From Gordius sp. MW1 (taxonomy: Eukaryota > Nematomorpha > Gordioida > Gordea > Gordiidae), in assembly GCA_964036665.1 (NCBI GenBank), contig OZ038528.1:18959245-19023244 (forward strand): DNA of 64,000 bases, read 5' to 3'. Within the stretch, counting starts at the first letter, position 1. The number at the start of each line of letters is the position of its first letter. The position numbers were made by a program, and so were the translations under genes. Below the pieces are notes generated by a model. It was not told where the DNA came from. It worked only from the letters and a program-made list of their open reading frames with translations, and did no database searches. Of the stretch, positions 32,469 to 43,273 are shown piece by piece.

Positions 32469-35400
32469 AATCGATTCCGTATCTTTGCATCGGGTATTTA
32501 ATTCGGGTCGACCGTCGTGGTAGTGTAGGTGAAGGTAGTCCAACTACGTCAGGATCGATCGGCAAACGGGGCGGGGACGTAAGTGGTATCGTCGAAGATG
32601 TGGATGGTGGCGAGTTAAAAGGAAGGGTCGTAGATGGAAGAGTATTAATGGAGGGCGTCATAGGTGGTGTACGTGAAAAACTAGCTTGCTCCGTGCTGTA
32701 ATCGTCAAATGGTGAATCATTTGCCAAGTCTGTAGAAGGAGAGGGGCAGGGCGTTGTCACCTGTGTAGGCAAGTCTTCTTCCATGATTGTATCCGATCGT
32801 TTCCTTATGTGGTCGCCATGTCTTTTCCACATCATACCTTCTTCGGTTTCGATTACGTAAGAAACGGGACCAAGTATTTTACGAACGACTCCTTTGCACC
32901 ACAATTTGTCACTACTTGTAAAATCTCTCACCCAGACTTTGTCACCGATTAAAAATTTTCTTCTAATAAAATTATCTTCTTCAAGTTCCCCTACCATCAT
33001 GTGTGGTTTTAAAAAACTAAACAAACTTAAGGGGTGAATTTTGATTAACAAATCTGCTGGGGTAAAACCAGTTGTAGGATGGATAGTATTCCTGTAAGAA
33101 AACAAGAAATTAAATAATTTATCATTTTTAAAATTTTGCGACTTATATAGGAAATTTTTAAAGGTTCGAATAAAACGTTCGGCTTCTCCATTAGAACGAG
33201 GGTGGTAAGGACTTGAATAAATGTTTCGAATATTATTTTTTTTGCAATATCCCTTGAATTCAGCACTTGTAAATTGTGGACCATTATCTGAAACAATGGA
33301 ATTAGGTAGTCCGAAACGAGCAAATATCGATTCGAGGGCATTGATAGTGCACGATGCACTAATGCTGGTCATAGGGAATATCTCTGGCCATTTGGTATAT
33401 GCATCGACCAAAATTAGATAATAATAACCGTGAATAGAACCACAAAAATCTAAATGTAGCCTAGACCAAGGTTTACCAGGGTTTGTCCATTTTTGGGGAG
33501 CTAATTCTGGTGTTCCAGAAAACCACTCTTGGCAATTTTTACAATTATTAACGTAATTTTGGATGTCCTTATCGATACCTGGATACCATAAATGTTGACG
33601 GGCTAGAATCCTAGAGCGGGTCATACCAGGATGGCCTAAATGGAGCATATATAAAATATCTTTTCTTAATTTTTGTGGAATGACCACCCTATATCCCCAG
33701 AAAAGGCATCCTTTTAGCGTTGTTAATTCTTTTTGGCGTTGATGGTACACGACTAGTTCCGATTCCACTTTTTTGGGCCAACCGTGAAGTACGTAATTAT
33801 ATACTTGTCCTAGAACAGGATCTTGACGGGTATGTCTGGCCACATCTGCCGATGTAATTGGTAATTGCTTAAATGTTTCTTCGTAAATAGCACAAATATC
33901 TCCCTCTTGAGATATTGTTTCGTCCGGAACAGCTAACCTTGAGAGCATATCTGCACGAGCGTTTTCTTTGGTATTCTTATATCTAATATTAAATTGGTAC
34001 GGTGTTGTAAATAAAGCCCATCGTTGAAGTCGCGCCGATACAGCTTGAGGTACGTTTTTGGTTTGATTAAATATTGATAATAGTGGTTTGTGGTCTGTTA
34101 CTAGAGTGAAGGTTTGGCCATAAATGTATTCTCGAAATTTTTGAAATGCAAATATAATGGCTAACGCTTCTTTTTCAATTTGGCTGTAATTTCTCTCCGC
34201 AGCGTTGAGTGTGCGCGAGGCAAAAGAAATGGGATGCTCGTACCCCTTAATTTCATGTGATAAAACGGCGCCGATACCTTCCGCTGAAGCATCGGTGGAG
34301 AGTAGCAATGGTAATTGAGGATTAAAATGAACTAAAACAGGAGCATTAATTATTTTTTTCTTTATTTTATTAATGGCATTTATACAATCTTGTGTCCAAT
34401 TCCATTTCACTGATTTTCTTAATAATTTATACAACGGTTGTGCTAGAGTCGAAAAATTTTGTATAAACTTAGCATAATAGGTAGCCATGCCTAAGAAAGA
34501 TTGTAATTCTTTAATTGATGTAGGGTCAGGAGCATTTATAATTGCCTTAGTATTTTTGTTAGTTGTGTGAATTCCTTCCTCGTTTATTATATGTCCAAGA
34601 TATTCAATTGATTTTTGTAAAAAATTACATTTTTCTCGTTTTAATTTTATATTAGCCTCATCCAATATTTTAAACACTATTTCGAGATTTTTATTGTGAT
34701 CCTCAATTGTTTTCCCAGACACGATAATGTCGTCTAAATAACATACTACACCATTAATGTTCCTAAATAATGAGTCTATGAAGCGCTGAAATATCGCTGG
34801 GGCAGAAGCAATTCCGAATGGAAGTCGAGTATATTGAAAAAGTCCTCTGTGGGTATTAATTGTTAAAATATTTTGTGATTTTTCAGTAATTTTAATTTGA
34901 TAATAAGCTTCCTTTAGGTCTAATATGGAGAAATATCTAAAACCTGCTAATTTAGAAAACAAGTCTTGGATTCGGGGAAGAGGGTATTTTTCAACAACTA
35001 GATTATTATTCAAATTTCGGAAATCTCCACAAATTCGTAATCCCCCATTTTTTTTAAGAACAGTAACAATGGGCGCTGCATAGTCGGCATATTTTACAGA
35101 TTTCAAAACCCCTTCATTAACTAGTCGGTCTAACTCCTTATCCACTTTTTCTTTAATAAAATAAGGGATTGGTCTGGGCCGAAAAAATTTAGGAGAGGAT
35201 TCGGGTTTAAGTTTAAGTGTTGTATAAAAATCAATAACTCCGGTGGATTTATTATCAAATAACGAAGAATATTTGTTAGTAATATCATTCAAATTATTGT
35301 AACAATTAACCATATTGATTGAAGAGGGAGTGGTATCATCTTTAATCCATTTATGTGCCAGTTGAATTAGGATATGGGGAAAATGTTGCAACCAATCGCG

Positions 35401-36369
35401 TCCTAATATGTTGTGGCCATGGCCTTCTGATACGATTAACGGCAATTTAAATCGTTTGCCATTTTCAGATACTGTCACCTCGGTTTTCCCTTTCGTTGGT
35501 ATGGTTGTACCATTATAGCTCTTTAAGATAGTTTTGAGTGGAGAAACGTTCCGTACTACAATGTTTCCTCCATTCACCATTGTCACTGATGACCCTGTAT
35601 CAATTTCAAAATTAACATCTAGATCATTTACCTTTAATGTATAAGTGGGAAATGACGAATATCCCTTCAAATAATTCACTTGATGATGCGTAACACTGCA
35701 TTCGCTCTTGCATATTTTTCCAATGTGTCCCTTTTTTTGACATTTAAAACAAACTGCAGTTCGAAATTTACACATGGCCCGATTATGATTCCCCCCGCAT
35801 GAATAACAATAATTTAAGGACCTGGGTTTTACCAAATGAATTGTTTCCGAATGATTCAATAATTGCGATTGTAGTTCTGCCCTTTCCATGGCGCGAGAGG
35901 TGTCCAGCGCAATTTGCCATGTCAAATTTTCTATGCCTAAAAGGCGTTCAACAATCTTTGTTTTCTTTAATCCAGCTACAAACCTATCACGGAGGCTACT
36001 TTCAAGGTTCGATCCGAATTCGCAATGGATTGCCACCCCCTTTAATCTTGCTGTAAATGCATCGATGGTTTCATCATCCATTTGGGACAACTTATTAAAT
36101 TTGTAGCGTTGTACGATTGGGTTTAATTTGGGAGAATAAAAGTTTTTTAGGGCTAAACATAATTCTTCAAAAGGAAGGTTTGCAGGGTCCTGGGGGGCAA
36201 TAAGGTTTGTAAGTAATTCGAAATTTTCGGTACCTATAACGGATAGAAATAAGGATTTTTTATCGCAACCGATAACATTGTGAAAATGGTTGAATTGTGA
36301 CAAGTATAAGTCAAAACTATCGGTAGGATTATATTGATGGAATTGTATATTGGAATTCGACCGCGCCAT
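32467..36369 (-). CDS. Gypsy gag-pol polyprotein, intact, 1300 residues
   Basis: A single frame encodes all proteins needed for retrotransposition. A retrotransposon gag domain occupies about residues 1-180, followed by two zinc knuckles (CYSCGGNHNRAMC at 188-200 and CFKCQKKGHIGKIC at 207-220). The aspartic protease has DTGSS from 257. The reverse transcriptase has CGDFRNLN near 447, LPFGIASAPAIFQRF near 516 and YLDD at 544-547. RNase H has STDASAEGIGAVL. The integrase has an HHCC finger (HLGHPGMTR to CKNCQ), a catalytic core with LDFCGS, VSDNGPQFTS and GEAERF, and a Pro/Thr/Ser-rich tail. There is no envelope gene. Gag and pol are not separated by a stop or shift, which would yield equal amounts of both unless regulated otherwise. 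The start ATG lies one base past the LTR. No inactivating lesion is visible. Confidence 0.95.
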   Translation of the reverse strand: MARSNSNIQFHQYNPTDSFDLYLSQFNHFHNVIGCDKKSLFLSVIGTENFELLTNLIAPQDPANLPFEELCLALKNFYSPKLNPIVQRYKFNKLSQMDDETIDAFTARLKGVAIHCEFGSNLESSLRDRFVAGLKKTKIVERLLGIENLTWQIALDTSRAMERAELQSQLLNHSETIHLVKPRSLNYCYSCGGNHNRAMCKFRTAVCFKCQKKGHIGKICKSECSVTHHQVNYLKGYSSFPTYTLKVNDLDVNFEIDTGSSVTMVNGGNIVVRNVSPLKTILKSYNGTTIPTKGKTEVTVSENGKRFKLPLIVSEGHGHNILGRDWLQHFPHILIQLAHKWIKDDTTPSSINMVNCYNNLNDITNKYSSLFDNKSTGVIDFYTTLKLKPESSPKFFRPRPIPYFIKEKVDKELDRLVNEGVLKSVKYADYAAPIVTVLKKNGGLRICGDFRNLNNNLVVEKYPLPRIQDLFSKLAGFRYFSILDLKEAYYQIKITEKSQNILTINTHRGLFQYTRLPFGIASAPAIFQRFIDSLFRNINGVVCYLDDIIVSGKTIEDHNKNLEIVFKILDEANIKLKREKCNFLQKSIEYLGHIINEEGIHTTNKNTKAIINAPDPTSIKELQSFLGMATYYAKFIQNFSTLAQPLYKLLRKSVKWNWTQDCINAINKIKKKIINAPVLVHFNPQLPLLLSTDASAEGIGAVLSHEIKGYEHPISFASRTLNAAERNYSQIEKEALAIIFAFQKFREYIYGQTFTLVTDHKPLLSIFNQTKNVPQAVSARLQRWALFTTPYQFNIRYKNTKENARADMLSRLAVPDETISQEGDICAIYEETFKQLPITSADVARHTRQDPVLGQVYNYVLHGWPKKVESELVVYHQRQKELTTLKGCLFWGYRVVIPQKLRKDILYMLHLGHPGMTRSRILARQHLWYPGIDKDIQNYVNNCKNCQEWFSGTPELAPQKWTNPGKPWSRLHLDFCGSIHGYYYLILVDAYTKWPEIFPMTSISASCTINALESIFARFGLPNSIVSDNGPQFTSAEFKGYCKKNNIRNIYSSPYHPRSNGEAERFIRTFKNFLYKSQNFKNDKLFNFLFSYRNTIHPTTGFTPADLLIKIHPLSLFSFLKPHMMVGELEEDNFIRRKFLIGDKVWVRDFTSSDKLWCKGVVRKILGPVSYVIETEEGMMWKRHGDHIRKRSDTIMEEDLPTQVTTPCPSPSTDLANDSPFDDYSTEQASFSRTPPMTPSINTLPSTTLPFNSPPSTSSTIPLTSPPRLPIDPDVVGLPSPTLPRRSTRIKYPMQRYGID
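36353..36369 (-). promoter_or_regulatory. Candidate primer-binding site overlapping the gag start
   Basis: In element sense the sequence after the 5' LTR is TATGGCGCGGTCGAATTCC. TGGCGCGGTCGAA has the form of a site complementary to a tRNA 3' end (CCA), and it overlaps the gag ATG. Which tRNA it would pair with is not known. Confidence 0.55.
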
Positions 36370-36370
36370 A

Positions 36371-36669
36371 TTTTATAGCGTAATAAAATGCGTAAGAAAG
36401 GGAAAAAATCCAAGAATGCATTTATGCGATAATTTGGTAATATATAGGAAAAAGCGTGGGAATAATAATGTACTTAATTACAATAATGAATGCGAACTCA
36501 AATCATGGTGAGAGTGTGGGAAAGTAACTAATGATATTATAACTAATGGGTGAGAGTGTGGGAGTATTAAAAGGAAAAGCACTAATGAGTTAATTTGAGT
36601 ATGGGAAAAGGCTTAATTTGAGTATGGGAAAAGGCTTAATTTGAGTATGGGAAAAGGCGAGCTACAGCA
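36371..36669 (-). repeat. 5' LTR of the Gypsy element
   Basis: 299 bp, same length as the other LTR and with no difference that I could find by eye. In this orientation it should carry the element's promoter. Confidence 0.93.
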
Positions 36670-36712
36670 ACAATATATTAATTTAATTTAAAAAATAAAT
36701 AAAAATTTTGCC

Positions 36713-36735
36713 CTCTCCGGGATTCGAACCCGCAT
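36713..36735 (-). repeat. tRNA-like 3' segment with B box inside the HINE
   Basis: Minus strand reads GGGTTCGAATCCCGGAGAGG, a perfect T-arm/B-box consensus followed by an acceptor-like end. Similar segments occur at 36983-37005 and 37323-37345 (minus), and at 24953, 25225 and 25499 (plus). No complete cloverleaf is formed, so these are tRNA-derived modules rather than tRNA genes. Confidence 0.6.
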
Positions 36736-37627
36736 CAGTAGAGGCATAAGCCTTTGTAGGGGCACAGGGGTATCAGTATAGGCATAGGCTCTTGTAGGAG
36801 AGGCCATGGGGTAATTATCAATGTTACCAATTCAAAAACGAAAAAAAAATTTCGATTCACATTTTGGCCAATGGTCATTTTTTCATTGGTCAATAGCCAG
36901 CGGACGACCAAAAAGCCATATTATCAATGGTATTAACAAGAACAATATATTAATATAATTTAAAAAATAAATAAAAATTTTGCCCTCTCCGGGATTTGAA
37001 CCCACATTAGTAAAGGCATAGGGTTTGGTAAGGGGCACAGGGACCCATATCAGTAAAGGCATAGGCTTTGGTAAGGGGCACAGGGACCCATATCAGTAGA
37101 GGCGTAGGCCTTTGTAGGAAAGGGCATAGGGTAATTATCAATGTTAACCTATTCAAAGACGAAAAAATACCATAAATTGCATGGCAATTAAAAATTTTGA
37201 TTTATTTGGCCAATGGTCATTTTTTTCATTGGTCAGTAGCCAGGGACGGTCAAAAATTCATATTAATGGTAATAACAAGAACAATATATTAATTTAATAT
37301 AAAAAAATTAAAAAAAAATTCGTCCTCTCCCTGGCTTGAACCCGACACCTCCAGGTTACAAAGCTGGCGCCAATAACTTGGTGGACGACGGACAACCAAA
37401 AACGAGCCCATAAATTGCATAGCAATTAAAGGTGTCTACAAATATAAATTTGTTAAATAAACTAAACTTTATCAGTGGTTAATTGATTTTTGTGATAACT
37501 TAAAAATTGCTTTGAAATTGGTGTCAGAACGTGATCTTGTTTACTTTTACGCTTGTAGCCAATTAGTGCGCACGCCCTCAGATACTTTTCATTAATCTTT
37601 TCTTTCTTTTCAACTACTAAATTGGTA

Positions 37628-37842
37628 TAATTGTTAAGTGTTAAACAAGCATCTATTCTTTATTTCCTTATGATCGGATTTAAATGAGAATGTTTTCCAT
37701 TATTTATATAATGTAAAGTTAAATGCAAAAACCATTAAAAATATTTAGTTTAGCCCCCATAGCTCTAAAAATATTAACAACCTGTTTTAATATGCGATAT
37801 CCGCTAGATGGTAGGAAATTATCACTTTTGCGTCACTTAGAT
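37628..37842. repeat. Dispersed repeat ending ATCCGCTAGATGGTAG, copy 3
   Basis: Third copy of the repeat at 7226 and 29922. The hAT-like element at 37854 begins just beyond it. Confidence 0.65.
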
Positions 37843-38123
37843 TAATTCCTACCTAGTGATGGGGAAAAACCTTGAAAAATTGATTTGAGATTGAAACAAG
37901 AATCTTGATCTCGAGACATGATGCGATTTTATAATCGAGATCTCGGTTTGATGTTTTTATTGGCCAAGATTATTTCTATTTTGAATGATTCACATATAGG
38001 ATGTCAAATGTAAATTTATAAAATTGAAATTTAATATTGCGTATTTTTTACAAGTTTAAAACCGCCTAAAATTTGAATTTTAGTGATTTTAAATTGAATG
38101 ACCCTTAGAGCCTGTTAATAATC

Positions 38124-39287
38124 CATAGGCGTAACTAGGATTTACTCATGGGTAGTGTTAGAAAATTTTCAAGGTGAAATTTTGTAAATATTATTTTTTA
38201 ATAAAAATGTTTTTTTTAAAATGATAATTATTTTGTGAATGATTGTTGAATGTTTGTTTTACATATGGAACCTGTTAAAAGCACATACTGTGATTTAAAA
38301 ACTAGCAATTTATTATCTAACCTGATATAAGCATTTACAGTTAAAGATTTTGAGAGCCTTTTCCATGCGTAATTTTCCCTGCAAGTACACAATACTTACA
38401 AAAAGCTCCTCCAAACTTTTTGGAATAACATAACCATGGCCATTGTTCCACTGATATTAAAATGTTAAATTACGAGGTCCAGATTTGGGGAACGCGAAGC
38501 TTTCCCCAGGTGCCAGATTAATTTAAAAACTCTAAATTTCTCCATCCCAATCAAATTTGAGTAAATATATTTGTCTATGTCATGGTCATCTAAAAGCATA
38601 AGTATTTAATATATTCTGAATGTTATCCGCACTAATATCTATTTTAGACTTCACACTGGCAGTATCTAGAAAAGTTAGTGTTTAATTATATTCTAAAAAA
38701 AATTCTAGAGAGTGAGTTTTAACAAAGTGTAAATTACCTTGATCTCTTGGTGTTTGATTATCCTCTTTTTCTTGTATTCTTAGTCGTACAGAATAATGCA
38801 ATCTTTTTCTATAGAAATAGATTCTATTCTAGAATCTATATTTAGATTATATAATTTATTTATCACCCTCATCCTGATCTCTATGTTCCTCTTCTTCTCC
38901 TACTGAATTAGTACTAACATTTTCTAAACTAAATTCTAGAATATAAAGTGAATTTTAATAATTTTACTTTTCTCCTTTGAAAAGTTGATTTTTTTAGGGA
39001 AGTAGTTATAAATGGAAGGATATTGTTGGCGTTTCTTTATATTAAAATTTCGAAAAAAGGATGTGAGTGGAGATATTTATCTAAAATTTAAATTTCAAAT
39101 AAAATTTATAAATTTTGAATATATAAAAATAGAAAAAGCAACGAAAAACTTAATAACACTTCCACAAAAATAATTATAATTATCAGTATTCAGTAATATA
39201 TGTGTGCAAATACAATATAAAAATTTTATTATTTGAAACTCATGGGTAGTGTTACAACCTTACAGCATACTATTGCGTACGCCAATG
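38124..39287. mobile_element. 1.16-kb MITE-like element with CATAGGCGTA ends, nested
   Basis: Ends CATAGGCGTAACTAGG and GTACGCCAATG, near-matching 8-bp duplications TAATAATC and AAATAATC. A 14-base word, CATGGGTAGTGTTA, is directly repeated inside both ends. The equivalent place in the paralogous block (30470-30490) reads straight through, confirming insertion. It is distantly related to the CATGGGCGTAGCC MITEs but much longer. No transposase recognised. Confidence 0.75.
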
Positions 39288-40300
39288 AAATAATCAAATA
39301 ATATATTTATTTCATATATTTATCCTAACCATTATTATAATGTGAACATACATACATGAGTTCCGATAAAGTAGTAAATATTACCAAAAACATCTTTAAA
39401 TTTCGCAACAATTACATCATCCTGTCTTATGTAATGATATTTTGAATCACTAATTAAACAAAGTACTAATATTAATTTGACTGAAATGTCTAACGATTTC
39501 ACTCCAGCTATTTCTGAGCTTGCCGAATTTTTTACTATTCGAAAAGACAATATTAGATTCAATAATGAGTCTGTATAATTAAAATCATCATGACACACCT
39601 CTAAAATTCTCAAGCGACGCATTACATTATGCATTTGTTTTGCTATTAACATTAGCTTTCACATTATAATATTAGGGTTGGCAGGTGCATTCCAATCAAT
39701 CAAAGTTCCTGTAAATGTTACGATAAAAATGGTAGAAGTAAATAATTTGGGACATAATATAATATGGGTTTACACTACTTTTTGAATACAAAAGTGTTTG
39801 TTATGAAATTATACACGCGCAATTTATTGGAATCTCAAATTTATTATGTTACTAATTTAGTAACAATACTATTTTTATTGATATTATTACAACTTTAAAA
39901 TGTGTGCAGCCATTTAAATATGTTATGAATAATGATGAGAAGTAATCCACACGCAGCTTTGTGGTTGCTAGGGACAATATAAAAATAATAAAAATGCAAT
40001 AAATTTTTTGGAGATGAACTTATTATAGCTATATTTGCTTAGAAACATTGATCCAAAAACATTAGTTATTTTTGTTGTTGTTAACTAAAATATGCATTTA
40101 AGTTAAATACATGTAAATCCTCAATTGAGTGTGTATAAATTTTAAACTAAGGAATTTTATTTAAATTGTGGCAGCAGGATAGCTTTATAAATTTAACGAT
40201 GTTTTTAATAATCAACTAAAATTATAGAAACTTTTACTTTTATTAAATGGTAAATAGCTTTATACAATTTATTGTAGTAGACAGGCGTAAACATGTTTTT

Positions 40301-41570
40301 TTGCTATGCAATTTATAGCTCGTTTTTTGGTGTCCGTCCGTCAGTCCGTTGTATCCTCCCTATCTATTTGCATTGGGTATATTAGGTTATCGATTTTTTA
40401 AATTAAAGCATAAGAAAGAGGTGCCCCACCCCTCATCTCTATCTCCCTCGGTGTGTTATATATAAGATTTTTTAAATTAGCTATTATATAATAAACATAA
40501 ATAAAAGTTGTTTACTTTTAATTGCTATGCAATTTAACTAGTTTTTTAGTTAGAATCCCGGAGTTTTTTTTGACTCTTATGATTGTTCTTGTTACTATCA
40601 TTGATAATAAGAATTTTTGGCCGTCCGCTGGCTCCTGACCGATGGAAAAAATGACCATTGGCCAAAATGTGAATCGAAATTATTTTTTTCGTTTTTTTTT
40701 GACTATTATGATTGCTCCTGTTCCTACCATTGCTATTATGACTTTTTGGCCCTCCGCTGGCTGCTAACAATGGAATAAAATGACCATTGGCCAAAATGTA
40801 ATTCGAAAATTTTTTTTTTCGTTTTTTTTGACTATTATGAATTTATATCCACTTTTACCGTGTCCTGGCTGCTGACCAATGGAAAAAAATGACCATTGGC
40901 CAAAATGTGATTCGAAAATTTTTTTTTGTTTTTTGTTTACTCTTATGAATTTATATCCATTTTTACCGTGTGCTGGCTGCTGACCAATGGAAAAAAATGA
41001 CTGGCCAAAGTGAGCATCAAAATTTTTTTTTCCGTTTTTTGGCTATCATTAACTTATAGAGTATCTGTTGGTACTGACCAATGGAGAAAAAATGACCATT
41101 CGCCAAATTTTTTATTTTTTTAATTAAAAATTGCAAATTCAACAAAAAATTTCTCCCAACAATTCTGCAAATTCTTAACATTGTGCTGTTTTATAATATA
41201 ATGTTTGTTAGACCCATAATCACTAAAGGCCATAAAAACTAATGTAATACGCAACTAGATGCAAACACTAAATCTAACCATAACCCTTGCCTATATTACA
41301 TTTTGCCTATATTAAATTTTGCCTATAAACGGAAAATTTGTATAAATAATTAATTAATCATTAGGCATTTAATACCCCCCTATAGGCATCTCGCCCCTTC
41401 CCACCTTTTCGCCCATAAATTGCATAGCAAATATGATACGTTTATACGGAGTATAGATGAGTCGTCCCTCCTTCCCTTCCCCTCCTCCCCTTCCCCTCCT
41501 CCCCTTCCCCTCCTCCCCTTCCCCTTCCCCTTCCCTTCTCCCCCTTCCCACGAGGGCCGAAGGCCCGAGT
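40301..41570 (+). mobile_element. Helentron-like element (HINE), most complete copy
   Basis: Starts TTGCTATGCAATTTATAGC with GTCCGTCCGTC close behind. It contains four or five modules of CGTTTTTT, TGGCTGCTGACCAATGG and TGACCATTGGCCAAA. It ends with a CCCTTCC-rich tract and the hairpin CGAGGGCCGAAGGCCCGAG. The uninterrupted host sequence is seen at 31200-31260 and 41905-41985, which fixes the insertion into a T-rich site. Non-coding. Confidence 0.7.
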
Positions 41571-42329
41571 TTGTTTTATATTATTATTTAATTTTATTTG
41601 AAGTTATCAAACATTATAGAAACAGATATAAAATATAAAAAGGAATAATATGGTAAAGTAGTGCACACGCGATAAATTGGAGATGAACTTATTATAGCTA
41701 TATTGTTTAGAAACATTGATCCAAAAACATTAGTTATTTTTGTTTGTCAACTAAAATATGCATTTAAGTTAAATACATGTAAATACACAATAGAGTGTTT
41801 ATAAATTTAAGGAATTTTATTTAAATAGTGGCAGCAGGATGTTTTTAATCAACTAAAATTATAGAAACTTTTACTTTTATTAAATGGTAAATAGCTTTAT
41901 ACAATTTGTTGTAGTAGACAGGCCTAACAACATGATTTATTATTATTAATTTTATTCGATATCAAACATTATAGAAACAGATATAAAATATAAAAAGGAA
42001 TCATATGGTAAAGTAGTGCACACGCGATAAATTAAGTTTAACAAAAAAATGGTTTTCGCCATTTACATTTTTTAATTCATATTATAATTAAAAAAAAATA
42101 CAGCGCAAAATTCGTATAGTATAAAAAAATTCCAAAAGTCGAGACATGCCGACAATTCTCGTCTAGACGAGATCGAGATTTTTCTAACCTGAGAAGAGAC
42201 GAGATCGAGATTCTCACGATGACATCCGAGACGAGATTTAGCTTTTAAAACCGAATCGACGAGTTTAAAACACTATTCGTACCTGGTAATGTTTAAAAGT
42301 CTATGTTCGATGGAGTATGATAGTTCAGG

Positions 42330-42470
42330 GTTCTTCCATCTCAATTCAAAAAGTGAACTAGGACAAGCTTCTAGCCACTCGTGACCCGATCCAAAAGCAA
42401 TTTTAGGTTGAAGTAATGGCGGGCCTCGCTGCTCAATAAGAGGTACCGGGATCCAAATCCTAGAGCGAAT
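42330..42470 (-). pseudogene. Short fragment of the RLE-type non-LTR retrotransposon
   Basis: Nearly repeats the part of 43274-44599 encoding the GHEWLEAYPS region (shared CCACTCGTGACCCGATCC). A broken, isolated piece. Confidence 0.7.
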
Positions 42471-42719
42471 ATAAAAGATGAGTCCTTACTTGGTGTAATT
42501 AATCGCGGATTTAAAGAGATGAAGGCAGCCAATAAGATTCAGGCATCTGAGCATATGCAAGGTTGAAAGGGAGAATGTGCAAGAGAGAACGGGGTGTGTG
42601 TATAGTTTCCACCCCGAAGATATCATAACGATAAGGTTTACAAGACACGCATGCAACACACACCCTACCCATCGCTATAATTTTATCACACAACATTCAC
42701 TAACACTGCTATGCTACAT

Positions 42720-42930
42720 AGTAGAGCCCTGCAAAGTCATATTTTTCAACCCGAACCCGAACCGAAAGTTTTTAAATTTTTCAACCCGAACCCGACTCGA
42801 CCCAAAAGTGTTTTGAATTTTTTAACTCAAACTCAACCCGACCCGAAAGCGTTTCAAAATTTTTCAACCCGAACCCGACCCGACTCGAAAGCGTTTTAAG
42901 CCAAACCCGACCCGAAAGTAAAAGTGATTG
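42720..42930. mobile_element. One end of a hAT element with ACCCGAACCCGACCC repeats
   Basis: TAGAGCCCTGCAAAGTC matches the terminal repeat of the hAT at 54141. Then come many ACCCGAACCCGA motifs. The partner end was not found nearby. Related ACCCGA motifs form the loop of the fold-back repeat at 44930-45305. Confidence 0.6.
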
Positions 42931-43273
42931 GTTTAAAATTGATTTTGATGGTTTTAAATGGCATCAAAATGTTATCTCCATAAAAAACAACAACAGATTT
43001 AACAACATTTAAAAAACATGTTTGCCAGAAGTGAAAGCATTAGAAAAAAAGTAGATCCTAATTCAGAAAAGTTTTTTTTAAATATATTTCACCCAAAGTA
43101 TCTCACTTAACAATCCATTCATCATAAAAAATGCAGATATTCTTAAACTTTTGCTAAATTAAAATGAGTCTGTCTTTATAAATGTATATATTGTTTATTT
43201 GAACGTAAGAACATTATAAAAACGAAGTGTCAAAATTCGAAAAATATAGCGGATGTAAAACAAAATAAAAATA

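Larger units (their letters stand above)
32157..36669 (-). mobile_element. Complete Gypsy-type LTR retrotransposon, apparently very young
   Basis: A 4513-bp element with two 299-bp LTRs (32157-32455 and 36371-36669) that look identical by eye. The 5-bp target duplication ACAAT flanks it exactly (32152-32156 and 36670-36674). Read leftward, it has a 5' LTR, a primer-binding region that starts two bases past the LTR, one long gag-pol frame, a polypurine tract and a 3' LTR. It inserted into a HINE-like repeat. Nothing visible prevents it from being active. Confidence 0.95.
31436..37425 (-). mobile_element. Helentron-like element (HINE), inverted, carrying a nested Gypsy element
   Basis: The left border is a hairpin, CGGGCCTTCGGCCCTCG. 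The right border carries AAATTGCATAGCAATT. It is the reverse-orientation relative of 40301-41570: both have the CCTTCC-rich tract, the GGCGAGAAAGG-type segment, CCAATGGTCATTTTTTCCAT arrays and a terminal ATTGCATAGCAAT. Without the Gypsy insertion (32157-36669 plus one TSD) it would be about 1.5 kb. A second internal end-like word, AAATTGCATGGCAATT at 37164-37179, suggests a compound or partly duplicated right side. Confidence 0.6.
37854..42275. mobile_element. Large non-autonomous hAT-like element with GAGACGAG subterminal repeats
   Basis: Starts TAGTGATGGGG and ends with the inverse AAAACACTA. Flanking 8-bp words are TTCCTACC (37846-37853) and TTCGTACC (42276-42283), 7 of 8 alike. GAGACGAGAT-type motifs sit inside both ends. 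It has no coding sequence of its own and has taken later insertions (38124-39287 and 40301-41570). An internal direct duplication repeats its GGCAGCAGGAT segment at about 40165 and 41830. Right-end relics of the same family lie at 52690-52825 and 59850-59965. Confidence 0.65.

Noticed and set aside
32157..36669. Endogenous retrovirus with envelope
   Set aside because: The frame ends right after the integrase tail and the polypurine tract follows at once; there is no room for an env gene.
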